Both the position numbers and the translations under genes were made by a program. The notes under the pieces were generated by a model that saw only the letters and a program-made list of their open reading frames with translations, was not told the DNA's origin and did not search any database. A stretch of DNA of 52,367 nt from an uncultured Acidobacteriota bacterium (GTDB lineage: Bacteria; Acidobacteriota; Thermoanaerobaculia; UBA5066): contig CAIMWE010000032.1 of the NCBI GenBank assembly GCA_903845115.1, positions 1 to 52,367 on the forward strand. Reading direction: 5' to 3'. Below, piece by piece: positions 33,433 to 42,919 of the stretch. Numbering within the stretch: the stretch's first letter is position 1; the number at the start of each line of letters is the position of its first letter.

Positions 33433-33501
33433 GAAGTCATCATACGTCCCGGGGCGGGGACCGGCCGGACGAACGGAAGCGCCCCGCCGGCCCCGGGGAC
33501 G

Positions 33502-34422
33502 TCAGCCGTTCCGCTGGAACGCCAGGTCGAGGAGCTTGTTCTCGAGGACCTGGCCGCCCGGATCGGCCTCGAGCCGCAGGTAGTGCTCGGCGGCAGCCAG
33601 GAGAGCCCCCTGTGGAACGAGCCCCACGATCTCGGACCCCACGATCGACACCCCGTGGCGCTCGGCCTCCGACCTGACCGTCTCGAAGACCCGGTGGAGC
33701 GGCGTCCTCTCGAAGTTGGTCATGTTGATGGAGACCTGCGCGAGCTTCCGGTCTTCCAGCAGGACCCCCATCGCCTTCACGTAACGGTAGCCCCCGCCGA
33801 TGTGCCGGATCGCCTTCGCGATCCGGTCCGCGATCGCCTTGTCGGAGGTGCCGAGGTTGATGTTGTACGCCACCAGGAACGTCCGCGCCCCCACCACCGT
33901 CGCCCCGGCGGTCGGGTGGGGCTCGCCCGGGCCGAAGTCCGGCCGCCAGGCCGGGTCAGCCATCTTCTCGCCGAGCCCCTCGAACTCCCCCTTGCGGATG
34001 GTCGCGAGGTTGCGGCGCTCCTCGGAGGTGGCCGCGTCCTCGTAGAGGAAGACGGGGAGGGAGAACCGCTCGGCGAGCCGGGCGCCGAGCTCCTTCGCGA
34101 GGCGCACGCAGTCGGCAGCGCTCGCGCCCCGGACCGGGACGAACGGGACGACGTCCACCGCGCCGAGACGGGGGTGCGCACCGCGGTGGGTCCTGAGGTC
34201 GATCCGGTCGACGGCGGCGCCCACCATCGCCGTCATCGCGTCGACGAGGGCGGGACCGTCTCCCAGGAAGGTGAAGACCGACCGGTTGTGGTCCGGGTCA
34301 GAGGTCGAATCGAGGAGAAGGACGTCCCGGGACGCCCCGAGCGCCGCGTCGCGGATCGCGGCGACCACCTCGGCCCGGCGGCCCTCGCTGATGTTCGGAA
34401 CACACTCGATGAGGCTCTTCAT
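33502..34422 (-). CDS. ftcD: Glutamate formimidoyltransferase
   Basis: A 306-residue cytoplasmic enzyme that moves the formimino group from N-formimino-glutamate to tetrahydrofolate, the last step of one histidine degradation route. The start CVPNISEGRR and the substrate segment THRGAHPRLGAVDVVPFVP are diagnostic, and the C-terminal formiminotransferase subdomain is complete. It lacks the cyclodeaminase domain found in the fused animal enzyme, as in many bacteria. The ATG at 34422 opens into the 107-base divergent region. No hut genes are nearby. It lies 69 bases upstream of the GH9 gene, probably without functional connection. Confidence 0.92.
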   Translation of the reverse strand: MKSLIECVPNISEGRRAEVVAAIRDAALGASRDVLLLDSTSDPDHNRSVFTFLGDGPALVDAMTAMVGAAVDRIDLRTHRGAHPRLGAVDVVPFVPVRGASAADCVRLAKELGARLAERFSLPVFLYEDAATSEERRNLATIRKGEFEGLGEKMADPAWRPDFGPGEPHPTAGATVVGARTFLVAYNINLGTSDKAIADRIAKAIRHIGGGYRYVKAMGVLLEDRKLAQVSINMTNFERTPLHRVFETVRSEAERHGVSIVGSEIVGLVPQGALLAAAEHYLRLEADPGGQVLENKLLDLAFQRNG

Positions 34423-34529
34423 TCCACGCTCCGAATCGGGTAATGCGATGATCGTACCCTGGCCCTCGTTCGGCCAGCCCTTGACCGTCGTCCGAGCCGA
34501 TTGCTACGCTGACATTTCGAGAGGATCGC
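34423..34529. promoter_or_regulatory. Divergent promoter region for ftcD and the TPR protein
   Basis: Plus strand: TTGACC (34481-34486) is a good -35 match, with TACGCT 18 bases downstream (34505-34510) as a weak -10 and AGAGGA ahead of the ATG. A 6-bp inverted repeat CTGGCC-N7-GGCCAG lies nearby at about 34459-34477 and could be an operator. Minus strand: ATCGTA (34451-34456) gives TACGAT as a weak -10 for ftcD. Confidence 0.4.
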
Positions 34530-36710
34530 ATGGCAGAGACCGCCCCGTATCCCGGGAGCTCCTCCCTTTCTCCCGAGGCTCGCGAGAAGGTCCTGCAGAC
34601 CTTCCAGCACACGCTCGAGCTCGCCCGCGGCGGCCGGAACGAGGAAGCGCTTCTCGGCTGCGACTTCATTCTCAAGATGGACCTCCGGTTCCTCCCGGCG
34701 CGCCAGCTGCTCGACTCGCTCCGCGGCGTCTCGGCCGGAACGATCGTCGACCTGTCGCCATTCGACCCCGTCGCGGCCCGCCGCGAGGCCCCGCGACCCG
34801 AACCGGAAGCTCCTTTTGCACCCGAGCCGGACGTGATGCCGCTCGACTTCGCGTTCGACTCGCGCTCGCCGCTCCCCCCGATGCCAGGGGTATTCGACGA
34901 ACCGCCCCCCCCGCCGCCGCCGGAGCCCTTGCCGTCGGCCCTGGACTCCTTCGGCCTCGACTCCTTCGGTTCGGCAGACCCGTTCGAGCTCGCCCCGGAG
35001 CAGAGCGATCGACCGCTGGAGCCTCCGGCCCCTCCCACGCGGGAGCCGCTCGCCCCCCTGGACAGCGATCCGTTCAACCTGCCGGCGCCCGATCCGTTCG
35101 CGACCCCCCAGTCGATCCCCTCGCTCCGCGAGCTGAAGATGCCGGCCCCGGCGGCCCCACCTCCCGTCTCCCGGGTGGATCAGCCTTCGTTTCCCGGTTT
35201 CGACGGCTCCCTCGGGGACCCTTTCGCGGGGATGGGTCCCTCGGAGGAACCGGCTTTCGGGGTGTTTCCCGACCTCGAGATCGCCGCTCCCGCCGCCCCG
35301 CCCGCGCCCTCCGTGCAGGATGTCTTCGCCCCGAGCCCGAGCCCGCGCCCGGCCCCATCGGCTCCGACAAGGGCCTCCGCGCCGACAGCGCCGACCGATC
35401 CGCGCGTCCAGCAGTTTCTCAAGCAGGGCGACGACGCCATGGGGCGGGGCCAGATCCAGGAGGCGATCGACCTCTGGAGCCGGGTCTTCCTCATCGACCT
35501 CTCCAACGAGGAAGCGTCCCGGCGCATCGACGCCGCCCGGGAGAAGCAGGCGCAGACGGCGCAGGCCATCGACGTGCTCCTCTCCGAGGGGATCCAGCTC
35601 TTCGATTCGAAGGACTTCCTCTCGGCCCGCAGCAAGTTCCTCGACGTCCTGGCCCTCTCCGAGAGCGAGCCGACCGCCAGGAACTACCTCAACCAGATCG
35701 AGTCGACGCTCTCTCAGAACGAGGCGGCCACTTCGCCCTTCAAGGGGTCCGGCTCCGACTTCATGAGCGACGTGTCCCCCACGGTTTCCCCCGCGGACGG
35801 AGCCGCCGCGAGCCCCTTCGCGTCCGGTTCGGCCAGCGCGTCCGACGAAGTGACGCTCGCCGAGGGGTCGCCGGTCCGCACCACACCGCTCCCGTCCGGT
35901 CCCCAGCCCGCGAAGAAGGTGATCCGGATCGACCTCCGGGTGGTGATCGCCGCGGCAGTGGCCGCCATCCTCCTGGTCGGAGGCGGGCTCTTCCTCGCCT
36001 CCCGGAGGAAACCGGCTCCTCCTCCGTCCGCCCCGGCTGCCTCCGGCGCTCCGAAGGCCGTCGGAGAGGACCTGATCGGGAAGGCGCAGGCCCTCTTCAA
36101 CCAGGGCAAGGCGGACGAGGCCCTGCAGATCCTGGTCTCGATTCCGGACGCCGACCCGCGGCACCGGGAGGCGCTCGCCCTGATCGACAAGTTCAAGACC
36201 TCCGCGGTCCCCGGCCCGGGAGCTGCCGCCCCTTCGGCCGCGTCGATCGACGAGATGCGGGCCGCCGGGTTCGCGGCCATCTCCGCCAACCGCTACATCG
36301 AGGCGGTCAAGTCCCTCGACCCCGTGGTGAAAGCACGGCCGGACGACACCGAGGCGGCCCAGGCCCTCACGCGCGCCCGGGAGCACCTCTCCGCGCTGGC
36401 GAGCGCGGTCCGTTCGTACAACGAACAGGACTACGAGAGCGCGATCAAGCTCCTCTGGGACCTTCGAAAGAAGGACATGAAGAACCAGGACGTCGAGGAG
36501 TTCCTGTTCAAGTCCTATTTCAACGAGGGGATCCAGGACCTCCAGGCGGGGAACTCGAAGAAGGCGGCGGCATCTTTCCAGGAGGCGGTGGCGCTCCGCC
36601 CGTCGGACACCGAGTCGGTCAGGCACCTGAGGTTCTCCAGGAAGTACTCCCAGGGGGCGACCGACATCCTCTCGCGCATCTACGTGAAGAACGCCACGCC
36701 CCGTCCATGA
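34530..36710 (+). CDS. Single-span membrane protein with TPR-like repeats on both sides
   Basis: A 726-residue protein. A short helical repeat region opens it (15-66), then about 220 residues rich in Pro, Ala, Asp and Phe with DPF/DSF repeats, a TPR-like block (291-392), a Ser/Ala linker, one membrane helix at about 471-491, and further TPR-like repeats to the C-terminus (510-726, with FFKSYFNEG-like helices and KKAAASFQEAVALRPSDTES). It is probably a scaffold linking cytoplasmic and periplasmic partners; FimV-like proteins have a comparable, but not identical, layout. Function is not recognisable. It precedes an RDD protein by 17 bases. Confidence 0.7.
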   Translation: MAETAPYPGSSSLSPEAREKVLQTFQHTLELARGGRNEEALLGCDFILKMDLRFLPARQLLDSLRGVSAGTIVDLSPFDPVAARREAPRPEPEAPFAPEPDVMPLDFAFDSRSPLPPMPGVFDEPPPPPPPEPLPSALDSFGLDSFGSADPFELAPEQSDRPLEPPAPPTREPLAPLDSDPFNLPAPDPFATPQSIPSLRELKMPAPAAPPPVSRVDQPSFPGFDGSLGDPFAGMGPSEEPAFGVFPDLEIAAPAAPPAPSVQDVFAPSPSPRPAPSAPTRASAPTAPTDPRVQQFLKQGDDAMGRGQIQEAIDLWSRVFLIDLSNEEASRRIDAAREKQAQTAQAIDVLLSEGIQLFDSKDFLSARSKFLDVLALSESEPTARNYLNQIESTLSQNEAATSPFKGSGSDFMSDVSPTVSPADGAAASPFASGSASASDEVTLAEGSPVRTTPLPSGPQPAKKVIRIDLRVVIAAAVAAILLVGGGLFLASRRKPAPPPSAPAASGAPKAVGEDLIGKAQALFNQGKADEALQILVSIPDADPRHREALALIDKFKTSAVPGPGAAAPSAASIDEMRAAGFAAISANRYIEAVKSLDPVVKARPDDTEAAQALTRAREHLSALASAVRSYNEQDYESAIKLLWDLRKKDMKNQDVEEFLFKSYFNEGIQDLQAGNSKKAAASFQEAVALRPSDTESVRHLRFSRKYSQGATDILSRIYVKNATPRP

Positions 36711-36727
36711 GATCCTGACCGCCGCGT

Positions 36728-37405
36728 ATGCCGACTCCTCCCGACAACCCGCTCGCCGAGCACCCGATCGGCCCCGACCCTGCACCCAAGGCCGCACGGC
36801 GGCCCGAGACGCTGAGCCTCTTCCCCGACATCGGTGAGATGCCGATCGGGAAGGAAGGGGCGGCGCCCGCCACGCGGCGGTCGAGGAGCCCGGGTCCGCA
36901 GGAAACGGCGCCGCCGGATGCGCCCCCCGCCGACGACGACGCCGACGGCGACCCTGCCGGCGCCCGTCCGGAGGCGGCCGTGTCGTTCGCCCGGCGGGTC
37001 GTGGCCGGCCTCGCGGATCTCCTGATCCTCGCGCTCGTCGGCGCGGTCCAGCTCGCGGCCGGCGCCTTCGTCCTCGACCTCCGTTTCCCGCCCGCCGCCC
37101 TCCTCTGGATCGCCTTGTTCCTCGGGCTGGTCGCCTTCGTCCTGCTCGTCCTCGTCCCGTTCGTCTGGGGCACGACTCCGGGGATGGCGCTGGCCGACCT
37201 GAGAGTCGTCGCGGGCGACGGGGGATCCCCCACCCTCCTCGCCTCCTTCCTCCGGTTCATCGGCTTCGCCCTCACCGGCCTCCTGGCGGGGGTCCCGATG
37301 CTCGTCGCCGCCTTCGACCGGCGCGGCCGGACCCTGGCCGACCTCTTCTCCGGGACCTCCCTCGTCGGGGTCCGGCGGGAGGCGGCGCCGAAGCGGGCCG
37401 GGTAA
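36728..37405 (+). CDS. RDD family membrane protein
   Basis: A 225-residue protein. The first 90 residues are polar, proline- and aspartate-rich and likely disordered. From about 87 the RDD domain begins (VSFARRVVAGLADLLILA, carrying the R and D of the family name), with three hydrophobic helices, WGTTPGMALADLRVV and the closing FDRRGRTLADLFSGTSLVG. RDD proteins are inner-membrane proteins of mostly unknown role; a few are implicated in ion or solute transport. It is probably co-transcribed with the TPR gene before it and nadE after it (4-base gap). Confidence 0.85.
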   Translation: MPTPPDNPLAEHPIGPDPAPKAARRPETLSLFPDIGEMPIGKEGAAPATRRSRSPGPQETAPPDAPPADDDADGDPAGARPEAAVSFARRVVAGLADLLILALVGAVQLAAGAFVLDLRFPPAALLWIALFLGLVAFVLLVLVPFVWGTTPGMALADLRVVAGDGGSPTLLASFLRFIGFALTGLLAGVPMLVAAFDRRGRTLADLFSGTSLVGVRREAAPKRAG

Positions 37406-37409
37406 GGTC

Positions 37410-39092
37410 GTGCGACTCGCCCTCGGCCAGATCGACACCACGATCGGGGACTTCGACGCGAACGTCGAGAAGATCACGCGGGTCTGGCGCCAGGCCGAGG
37501 CCGGCGGCGCCCATCTCCTCGCCGTCCCCGAGCTCGCCCTCTGCGGCTATCCCCCGAAGGACCTGCTCGACCGTCCGGCATTCCAGCGGTCGGCCGCGCT
37601 CGCCCTCGGACGGCTCGGGGCTCGCGCGGGAGGGACCGCCCTCCTCGTCGGGACGTTTCTCCCGAACCCCCGGTCGACCGGGAAGCCGTTTCTCAACGCT
37701 GCGGTCCTCCTGCGGAGGGGCCGGCCGCCGGCAGTCGCCTTCAAGTCCCTGCTCCCGACCTACGACGTGTTCGACGAGGGACGGTATTTCGAGCCGGCCG
37801 TCAGGCCGAAGCTGGTCTCACTCGGCGGGGAACGCATCGGCCTGACGATCTGCGAGGACCTCTGGAACGACAAGGACTTCTGGAGGATGCGGCGCCTGTA
37901 CCGGAAGGACCCGGGCGAGGAGCTGCTCCGCCGGGGGGCGACGCTGCTCCTGAACGTCTCCGCCTCGCCGTTCTCGGAGGGAAAGCCCCGCCTCCGCCAG
38001 CGGATGCTCTCCCGCCTCGCCCGGGACGGCGCCGTCCCGGTGGCCTACGTCAACCTCGTCGGAGGCAACGACGAGCTGGTCTTCGACGGCGGGTCCCTGG
38101 TCGTCGACCGGACCGGCCGGCCGTGCGAGGCCGCTCCCCTGTTCGAGGAAAGTCTCCTCCTGGTCGACCTGGTCCGGGACTCCAGAGGCCGGACGGACGT
38201 CGTCCCTGTCTCCCGCAGCCGACCTGACCACCGGTGGGACGATCCCGTGGATGCGCTCCACGGCGCCCTCGTCGTCGGCATCCGCGACTACGCGCGCAAG
38301 TGTGGCTTCCGATCGGCGGTCCTCGGCCTCTCCGGGGGAATCGACTCCGCCCTCGTCGCCGCCCTGGCCGCGGAGGCCCTGGGGCCCGAGAACGTCACCG
38401 GCATCGCGCTCCCCTCCCGCTATTCCTCCGAAGGCTCGCTCGCCGACGCCCGGCAGCTGGCCGAGAACCTCGGAATCCGGTTCGAGACCGTCCCGATCGA
38501 GCCGCTGTTCACCGCGGCCCGGTCGGCTCTCGAGCCCCTGTTCCGCGGCCTCCCCGAGGACGTCGCCGAGGAGAACCTCCAGTCGCGGATCCGGGGGCTC
38601 CTCCTGATGGCGGTCTCGAACAAGTTCGGTCCTCTCGTCCTGACCACGGGGAACAAGAGCGAGCTGGCCGTCGGCTACTGCACGCTGTACGGGGACATGT
38701 GCGGCGGCCTCGCCCCCATCTCCGACCTCCCCAAGATGCGGGTGTACGCCCTGGCCCGGCACCTCAACGCGAGAGCCGGGCGGCCCCTCATCCCCGCCTC
38801 GTCGATCGAGAAGCCGCCCTCGGCCGAGCTGAGGCCCGACCAGACCGACCAGGACTCGCTCCCGCCGTACCCCCTCCTCGACCGGATCCTGGAGCGTCTC
38901 GTGGAGCGGAACCTCTCCGTCGCCGCGACCGTCCGGCAGACCGGCGCGAGCCGCGGCCTGGTCGAGGAGATCTCGCGGAAGATCGACCGGGCCGAGTACA
39001 AGCGCGCCCAGGCCGCGCCCGGCCTGAAGGTCTCGAAGAAGGCCTTCGGGAGCGGACGTCGGCTCCCCATCGCCCAGCGGTCTCCGTCGTGA
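37410..39092 (+). CDS. nadE: Glutamine-dependent NAD+ synthetase
   Basis: A 560-residue two-domain enzyme converting deamido-NAD to NAD with ATP and glutamine. The N-terminal nitrilase-type glutaminase has Glu41 (VPELALCGYPPKDL), Lys112 (FKSLLPTYDVFDE) and Cys148 (LTICEDLWND). The C-terminal synthetase has the PP-loop SGGIDSALVAAL (308-319) and TTGNKSELAVGYCTLYGD. The start is GTG 37410, right after the RDD stop. The protein is full length. Its stop overlaps the methyltransferase GTG (GTGA). Confidence 0.95.
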   Translation: MRLALGQIDTTIGDFDANVEKITRVWRQAEAGGAHLLAVPELALCGYPPKDLLDRPAFQRSAALALGRLGARAGGTALLVGTFLPNPRSTGKPFLNAAVLLRRGRPPAVAFKSLLPTYDVFDEGRYFEPAVRPKLVSLGGERIGLTICEDLWNDKDFWRMRRLYRKDPGEELLRRGATLLLNVSASPFSEGKPRLRQRMLSRLARDGAVPVAYVNLVGGNDELVFDGGSLVVDRTGRPCEAAPLFEESLLLVDLVRDSRGRTDVVPVSRSRPDHRWDDPVDALHGALVVGIRDYARKCGFRSAVLGLSGGIDSALVAALAAEALGPENVTGIALPSRYSSEGSLADARQLAENLGIRFETVPIEPLFTAARSALEPLFRGLPEDVAEENLQSRIRGLLLMAVSNKFGPLVLTTGNKSELAVGYCTLYGDMCGGLAPISDLPKMRVYALARHLNARAGRPLIPASSIEKPPSAELRPDQTDQDSLPPYPLLDRILERLVERNLSVAATVRQTGASRGLVEEISRKIDRAEYKRAQAAPGLKVSKKAFGSGRRLPIAQRSPS

Positions 39093-39784
39093 GGGCCGCA
39101 GTCCTCGAGCCGCGGTACCCGTGGAAGGAGATCCCGGGCTCCTCGCACCTCCTCCTGCTCGAACGCGCGGAGAGCCGGGGCGAGGGGATCTCCCTCCTCG
39201 ACCTCGGTTTCGGGGGCGGGGAGCTGGCCCGCCGGCTCCGGCCCCGGTGCCGGTACCTCTGCGGGATCGACGCCGATGCCGGAGCCGCCCGCGCGCTCGA
39301 GGGCGTTCTCGACGACGTCTTCGTCGGCGACCTGGCGGAGGGCCTGTCGCGGCCATGGGCCTTCCCCTTCGACGTGATCGTGGCGGGGGACATCCTGGAG
39401 CACCTTCCCCGCCCCGAGGCCCTCATGCCCCGGATCCTGTCGCTCCTCGCGCCCGGGGGGCGGCTGCTGCTCTCGGTGCCGAACATCGCGAACGTGACGA
39501 CGCGTCTGGCCCTGCTGGTGGGGCGATTCGAGTACTCCGATCGCGGCATCCTCGACCGGACTCACCTGCGCTTCTTCACGAGGAAGAGCGCGCGCACCCT
39601 GCTCGACTCCTCCGGCTTCCGGATCGTCGGCGAGTGGGCCACGCCGATGCCGGTCGAGCTCGCGGTTCCGGCCCTCTCCCGGCCGCCCCTCCAGGGACCC
39701 GGGCGAGCGGCGAGCTCGCTGCTGGCCCGCGTGGCGCCCGGCCTCTTCGGGTACCAGTTCGTCCTGGAGGCCGTGGCCGCGTGA
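39089..39784 (+). CDS. SAM-dependent methyltransferase (class I, Methyltransf_23-like)
   Basis: A 231-residue cytoplasmic protein. Motif I is LLDLGFGGGELARRL with a Phe in place of the usual Cys; GDILEHLPRPE and LLAPGGRLLLSVPNIANVTTR follow, typical of glycan- or lipid-linked methyltransferases near glycosyltransferase genes. The tail YSDRGILDRTHLRFFTRKS is common in this group. The acceptor is unknown. GTG 39089 overlaps the nadE stop and its own stop overlaps the next gene's GTG, suggesting that it works with the ALG5-like enzyme. Confidence 0.85.
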   Translation: MRAAVLEPRYPWKEIPGSSHLLLLERAESRGEGISLLDLGFGGGELARRLRPRCRYLCGIDADAGAARALEGVLDDVFVGDLAEGLSRPWAFPFDVIVAGDILEHLPRPEALMPRILSLLAPGGRLLLSVPNIANVTTRLALLVGRFEYSDRGILDRTHLRFFTRKSARTLLDSSGFRIVGEWATPMPVELAVPALSRPPLQGPGRAASSLLARVAPGLFGYQFVLEAVAA

Positions 39785-40533
39785 GCTCCTCACCCGCCGG
39801 CGGGAGCCGTCCACCCCTGTCGATCGTCATCCCGGCCTTCCGCGAGGAGGACCGCCTTCCCGCCACGCTGGCCAGGATCTCGAGCTTCCTCCTCTCGGAG
39901 CCCGGCCTCGCCGGGACCGAGGTGATCGTCGTCGACGACGGTTCACCCGACCGGACGGGAGAGTGGGCGACCGAGGAGGGAAGGAGACTCGGCCTCGCCC
40001 TCCGCGTCATCCGGCTGCCGGCGAACCGCGGGAAGGGATTCGCCGTGCGAACCGGAGTCCTCGCCTCCTCGGGCGATACGATCCTCGTCTCGGACGCCGA
40101 CCTTTCCACCCCGATCGAGGAGTGGCGGAAGCTGGCCAGCGCTCGGGAGCCGATCGCGATCGGCTCCCGAGCCGTGCTCGGCTCGCTGGTGGAGGTCCGT
40201 CAGCCTCTCTACCGGCAGGCGATGGGCCGGTTCTTCAACCGGCTCGTCCGTCTCCTCGTCGTCCAGGGGGTCGCCGACACGCAGTGCGGGTTCAAGCTCT
40301 TCCACCGCGAGGCGGCCCTCGCCGTCTTCCCGCGGCTCACGATCGACCGGTTCGCGTGGGACGTGGAGGCCCTCGGCGTGGCGAGGAAGCTGGGCTACCG
40401 GATCGCCGAGGTCCCGGTCCTCTGGTTGAACTCCGCCGACTCGAGGGTCACGCTCGCCGGCGGAGCCCAGGCCTACCTCGATCTCCTCCGCATCGCGTTC
40501 CGACTCGCCCGGACACGGCCGGCGCCGCGCTAA
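39781..40533 (+). CDS. ALG5-like polyprenyl-phosphate glycosyltransferase (GT2), second copy
   Basis: A 250-residue GT-A protein with SIVIPAFREEDRLPATL, VIVVDDGSPDRTG, NRGKGFAVRTG, SDADLSTPIEEW (DAD at 105-107) and DTQCGFKLFHRE. It has the same length and motif order as the enzyme at 28595-29347, so the two are paralogues. It likely makes a polyprenyl-phosphate hexose. GTG 39781 overlaps the methyltransferase stop (GTGA). A hairpin follows in the convergent gap. Confidence 0.82.
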   Translation: MSSSPAGGSRPPLSIVIPAFREEDRLPATLARISSFLLSEPGLAGTEVIVVDDGSPDRTGEWATEEGRRLGLALRVIRLPANRGKGFAVRTGVLASSGDTILVSDADLSTPIEEWRKLASAREPIAIGSRAVLGSLVEVRQPLYRQAMGRFFNRLVRLLVVQGVADTQCGFKLFHREAALAVFPRLTIDRFAWDVEALGVARKLGYRIAEVPVLWLNSADSRVTLAGGAQAYLDLLRIAFRLARTRPAPR

Positions 40534-40537
40534 GACG

Positions 40538-40553
40538 GCGGGGGCGACCCCGC
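40538..40553. terminator. GC-rich hairpin between convergent genes
   Basis: GCGGGG-GCGA-CCCCGC forms a perfect 6-bp stem with a GNRA-type tetraloop five bases after the GT2 stop, within the 53-base gap between convergent genes. No U-run follows on either strand, so factor-independent termination is uncertain. Confidence 0.4.
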
Positions 40554-40586
40554 TAGCCCGCCCCCTTCCCCGGACTCTGATGCCGC

Positions 40587-41138
40587 CTAGTCGGTGTCCC
40601 GGACGTACCCGTTGAAGGTGTCGCCGGACCGGTACCAGTCGGCCGTCCCGTGCGTGATGCGCGTGCGGTCGGGGGAGAGGGTGATCCGGTAGCGCCCCCG
40701 CTTCGACTCGCGAAAGAAGACGACCTTGTCGCCACGGACCGATTCCAGGATCAGCTCGTCCCGCTGCTCCTGTCCGTCCTTGTTCCTCCAGACCGCCCGG
40801 AACCTGTCGCTGTCGCCCTTCCGGGTCCAGACACCCTTCCAGCCCCCTTCGTCGACCTCCCAGACGCGGCCCCCCCAGTAGTTGTCGACCGGCCGCCCGC
40901 CTCCCCCGCCCTCTTCGATGCGGACGCCGGCGATGTCGGAGCCCGAGACCCTCACGTCGTCGCCGTTCCGCCTCGAGATGCGGATGTTGCCGATGTCGGA
41001 GAGGGGGACCCTCACCTCGCGGCCGTCGTTCGTGGCGATCACGAGGCTGGCGCCACGGTGCCCTCCCGGCTGCGCCGCAGCGGGAGCTGTACCGACGAGG
41101 GCGAGGGAGACGAGCAGCGCTGGAACGTGGAACTTCAT
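40587..41138 (-). CDS. Small secreted protein with a short internal repeat
   Basis: A 183-residue protein of unknown function. The signal peptide ends near GTAPAAAQ. Two adjacent similar segments follow, REVRVPLSDIGNIRI and DDVRVSGSDIAGVRI, which look like repeated beta strands. A glycine linker and a Trp/Lys/Arg-rich C-terminal part (GGWKGVWTRKGDSDRFRAVW) complete it. ATG 41138 was preferred over ATG 41144 because it sits at a better distance from GAAAGGGG. It lies 26 bases after glyA on the same strand and may be an operon tail. Confidence 0.6.
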   Translation of the reverse strand: MKFHVPALLVSLALVGTAPAAAQPGGHRGASLVIATNDGREVRVPLSDIGNIRISRRNGDDVRVSGSDIAGVRIEEGGGGGRPVDNYWGGRVWEVDEGGWKGVWTRKGDSDRFRAVWRNKDGQEQRDELILESVRGDKVVFFRESKRGRYRITLSPDRTRITHGTADWYRSGDTFNGYVRDTD

Positions 41139-41164
41139 GGCCATTCCCCTTTCAGTCAAGTCAA

Positions 41165-42448
41165 TCAATACAGGGGGAAGGCAGCCGTGAGCTCCTTCAC
41201 CCTCCGCTTCACGTCGGCCTGGACCGCCGCGTCCTCCGGGGCGGCCAGGACCTCGGAGATCCAGCGGGCGATCTGCTCCACCTCGGCCGTCCCCATTCCG
41301 CGGGTGGTGATCGCCGGCGTGCCGATCCTGAGCCCGGAGGTGACCATCGGCGGGTTGGGGTCGAAGGGAATGCCGTTCTTGTTCACGGTGATCCCCGCGG
41401 CGTCGAGCGCCTTCTCGGCGACCTTCCCGGTCAGCTTCTTCGGGCCGAGGTCGACGAGGAAGAGGTGGTTGTCGGTCCCTCCCGACACGATCCGGAACCC
41501 TTCCTTCTCCATCGCCGCCGAGAACGCTGCGGCATTCCGGAGCACCTCCCCCTGGTAGACGGTGAACTCCGGCGCCGCCGCCTCCAGGAGCGCGACAGCC
41601 TTCCCGGCGATGACGTGCTCGAGCGGCCCTCCCTGGAGGCCGGGGAAGACCGCCTTGTCGACCTCCTTCGCCCACTCGGGGACGCAGAGGATCAGGCCGC
41701 CCCTCGGGCCACGGAGGGTCTTGTGCGTCGTGGTCGTGACGAAGTGGGCGTGGCCGACGGGCGACGGGTGCAGCCCCGTGGCCACCAGGCCCGCGATGTG
41801 CGCCATGTCGACCATCAGGAGCGCGCCGACCGAGTCGGCCACCTCTCGGAACCGCGGAAAGTCGAGCGTGCGGGGGTAGGCCGACGCCCCGGCGATGATC
41901 AGCTTCGGCTTCTCGGCCTCGGCGACCCGGCGCACCTCGTCCCAGTCGATCCGCTCGGTCTCGCGGGTGACGCCGTACGAGACGACCCGGTACTGCTTCC
42001 CGGAGATCGAGAGCGGGTGCCCGTGCGTGAGGTGGCCTCCGTGTGCCAGGGACATTCCCATCATCGTGTCGCCGGGCTTCAGGCAGGCCAGGTAGATCGC
42101 CGTGTTGGCCTGCGAGCCCGAGTGGGGCTGGACGTTGGCGTGGATCGCCTCGGGCGCCTCGGGCGAGAAGAGCGCCTTGGCGCGGGCGATCGCGAGGGAC
42201 TCGGCCCGGTCGACGTTCACACAACCGCCGTAGTAGCGCCGGCCCGGATAGCCTTCCGCGTACTTGTTCGTCAGCACCGAGCCGACGGCCTCGAGGACCG
42301 CGCGCGAGGTGTAGTTCTCGGAGGCGATCAGCTCCAGGTGGTCCCGCTGCCGGGTCAGCTCCGCCTGGATGGCATCGTGGATCTCGGGATCGACCACGGA
42401 GAGGTGCCGCTCGAGGAGGCCCGCGGGGCGGACGTGCGAAATGCTCAT
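41165..42448 (-). CDS. glyA: Serine hydroxymethyltransferase
   Basis: A 427-residue PLP enzyme interconverting serine and glycine with tetrahydrofolate, feeding one-carbon metabolism. Diagnostic features are [52 protein letters not shown] and the PLP-lysine motif [14 protein letters not shown] (K243). Length is normal for the family. The ATG at 42448 lies 4 bases after the rpiB stop. With folC and dgt upstream it belongs to a housekeeping run on folate and nucleotide metabolism. Confidence 0.97.
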   Translation of the reverse strand: MSISHVRPAGLLERHLSVVDPEIHDAIQAELTRQRDHLELIASENYTSRAVLEAVGSVLTNKYAEGYPGRRYYGGCVNVDRAESLAIARAKALFSPEAPEAIHANVQPHSGSQANTAIYLACLKPGDTMMGMSLAHGGHLTHGHPLSISGKQYRVVSYGVTRETERIDWDEVRRVAEAEKPKLIIAGASAYPRTLDFPRFREVADSVGALLMVDMAHIAGLVATGLHPSPVGHAHFVTTTTHKTLRGPRGGLILCVPEWAKEVDKAVFPGLQGGPLEHVIAGKAVALLEAAAPEFTVYQGEVLRNAAAFSAAMEKEGFRIVSGGTDNHLFLVDLGPKKLTGKVAEKALDAAGITVNKNGIPFDPNPPMVTSGLRIGTPAITTRGMGTAEVEQIARWISEVLAAPEDAAVQADVKRRVKELTAAFPLY

Positions 42449-42452
42449 CTGT

Positions 42453-42905
42453 TCAGACTCCGTTCTTCGATGACTGGACGTTGTCGAGCTTGCCGACGCG
42501 GCGCGCGTGCCGTCCGCCGGCGAACTCGGTCGCGAGAAAGAGGTTGAGCATCGCGATGGCGAGGGGAGCCGCCGTGAGGCGGGCTCCGAAGGCGATCACG
42601 TTGGCGTCGTTGTGCTCCCGCATCAGGCGGGTGGCGAAGAGGTCCCCGGGCGTCCCGGCCCGGATGCCGGGCACCTTGTTCGCGGCGATCGCGATGCCGA
42701 TCCCGGTCCCGCAGACGGCGACGCCCCGGTCGGCCTGGCCCGAGGCGACCGCGCGTCCGACGGCGTGACCGTAGTCGGGGTAGTCGACCGACTCCTCCGA
42801 GACGGTCCCCAGGTCGGTGACGGCGTGCCCGGCCGATTCGAGGTATTGCCTGAGCTCTTCCTTGAGCCGGAAGCCGGCGTGGTCGGAGCCGATCGCGATC
42901 TTCAT
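42453..42905 (-). CDS. rpiB: Ribose-5-phosphate isomerase B
   Basis: A 150-residue enzyme interconverting ribose 5-phosphate and ribulose 5-phosphate. [29 protein letters not shown] and the catalytic-cysteine loop [13 protein letters not shown] (C65) identify the RpiB/LacA family, and [13 protein letters not shown] near the end completes the active site. ATG 42905 has GAGGAGG upstream. It lies between dgt and glyA; rpiB-glyA pairs are common in bacteria. LacAB-type galactose-6-phosphate isomerase is unlikely without a partner subunit. Confidence 0.95.
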   Translation of the reverse strand: MKIAIGSDHAGFRLKEELRQYLESAGHAVTDLGTVSEESVDYPDYGHAVGRAVASGQADRGVAVCGTGIGIAIAANKVPGIRAGTPGDLFATRLMREHNDANVIAFGARLTAAPLAIAMLNLFLATEFAGGRHARRVGKLDNVQSSKNGV

Positions 42906-42919
42906 GGTCCTCCTCGTCG

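Noticed and set aside
30943-34443. A 1166-codon open frame on the plus strand opposite the GH9 and ftcD genes
   Set aside because: It is composed of Arg/Pro/Gly-rich sequence without domains and mirrors two clear genes; GC-rich third positions keep antisense frames open.
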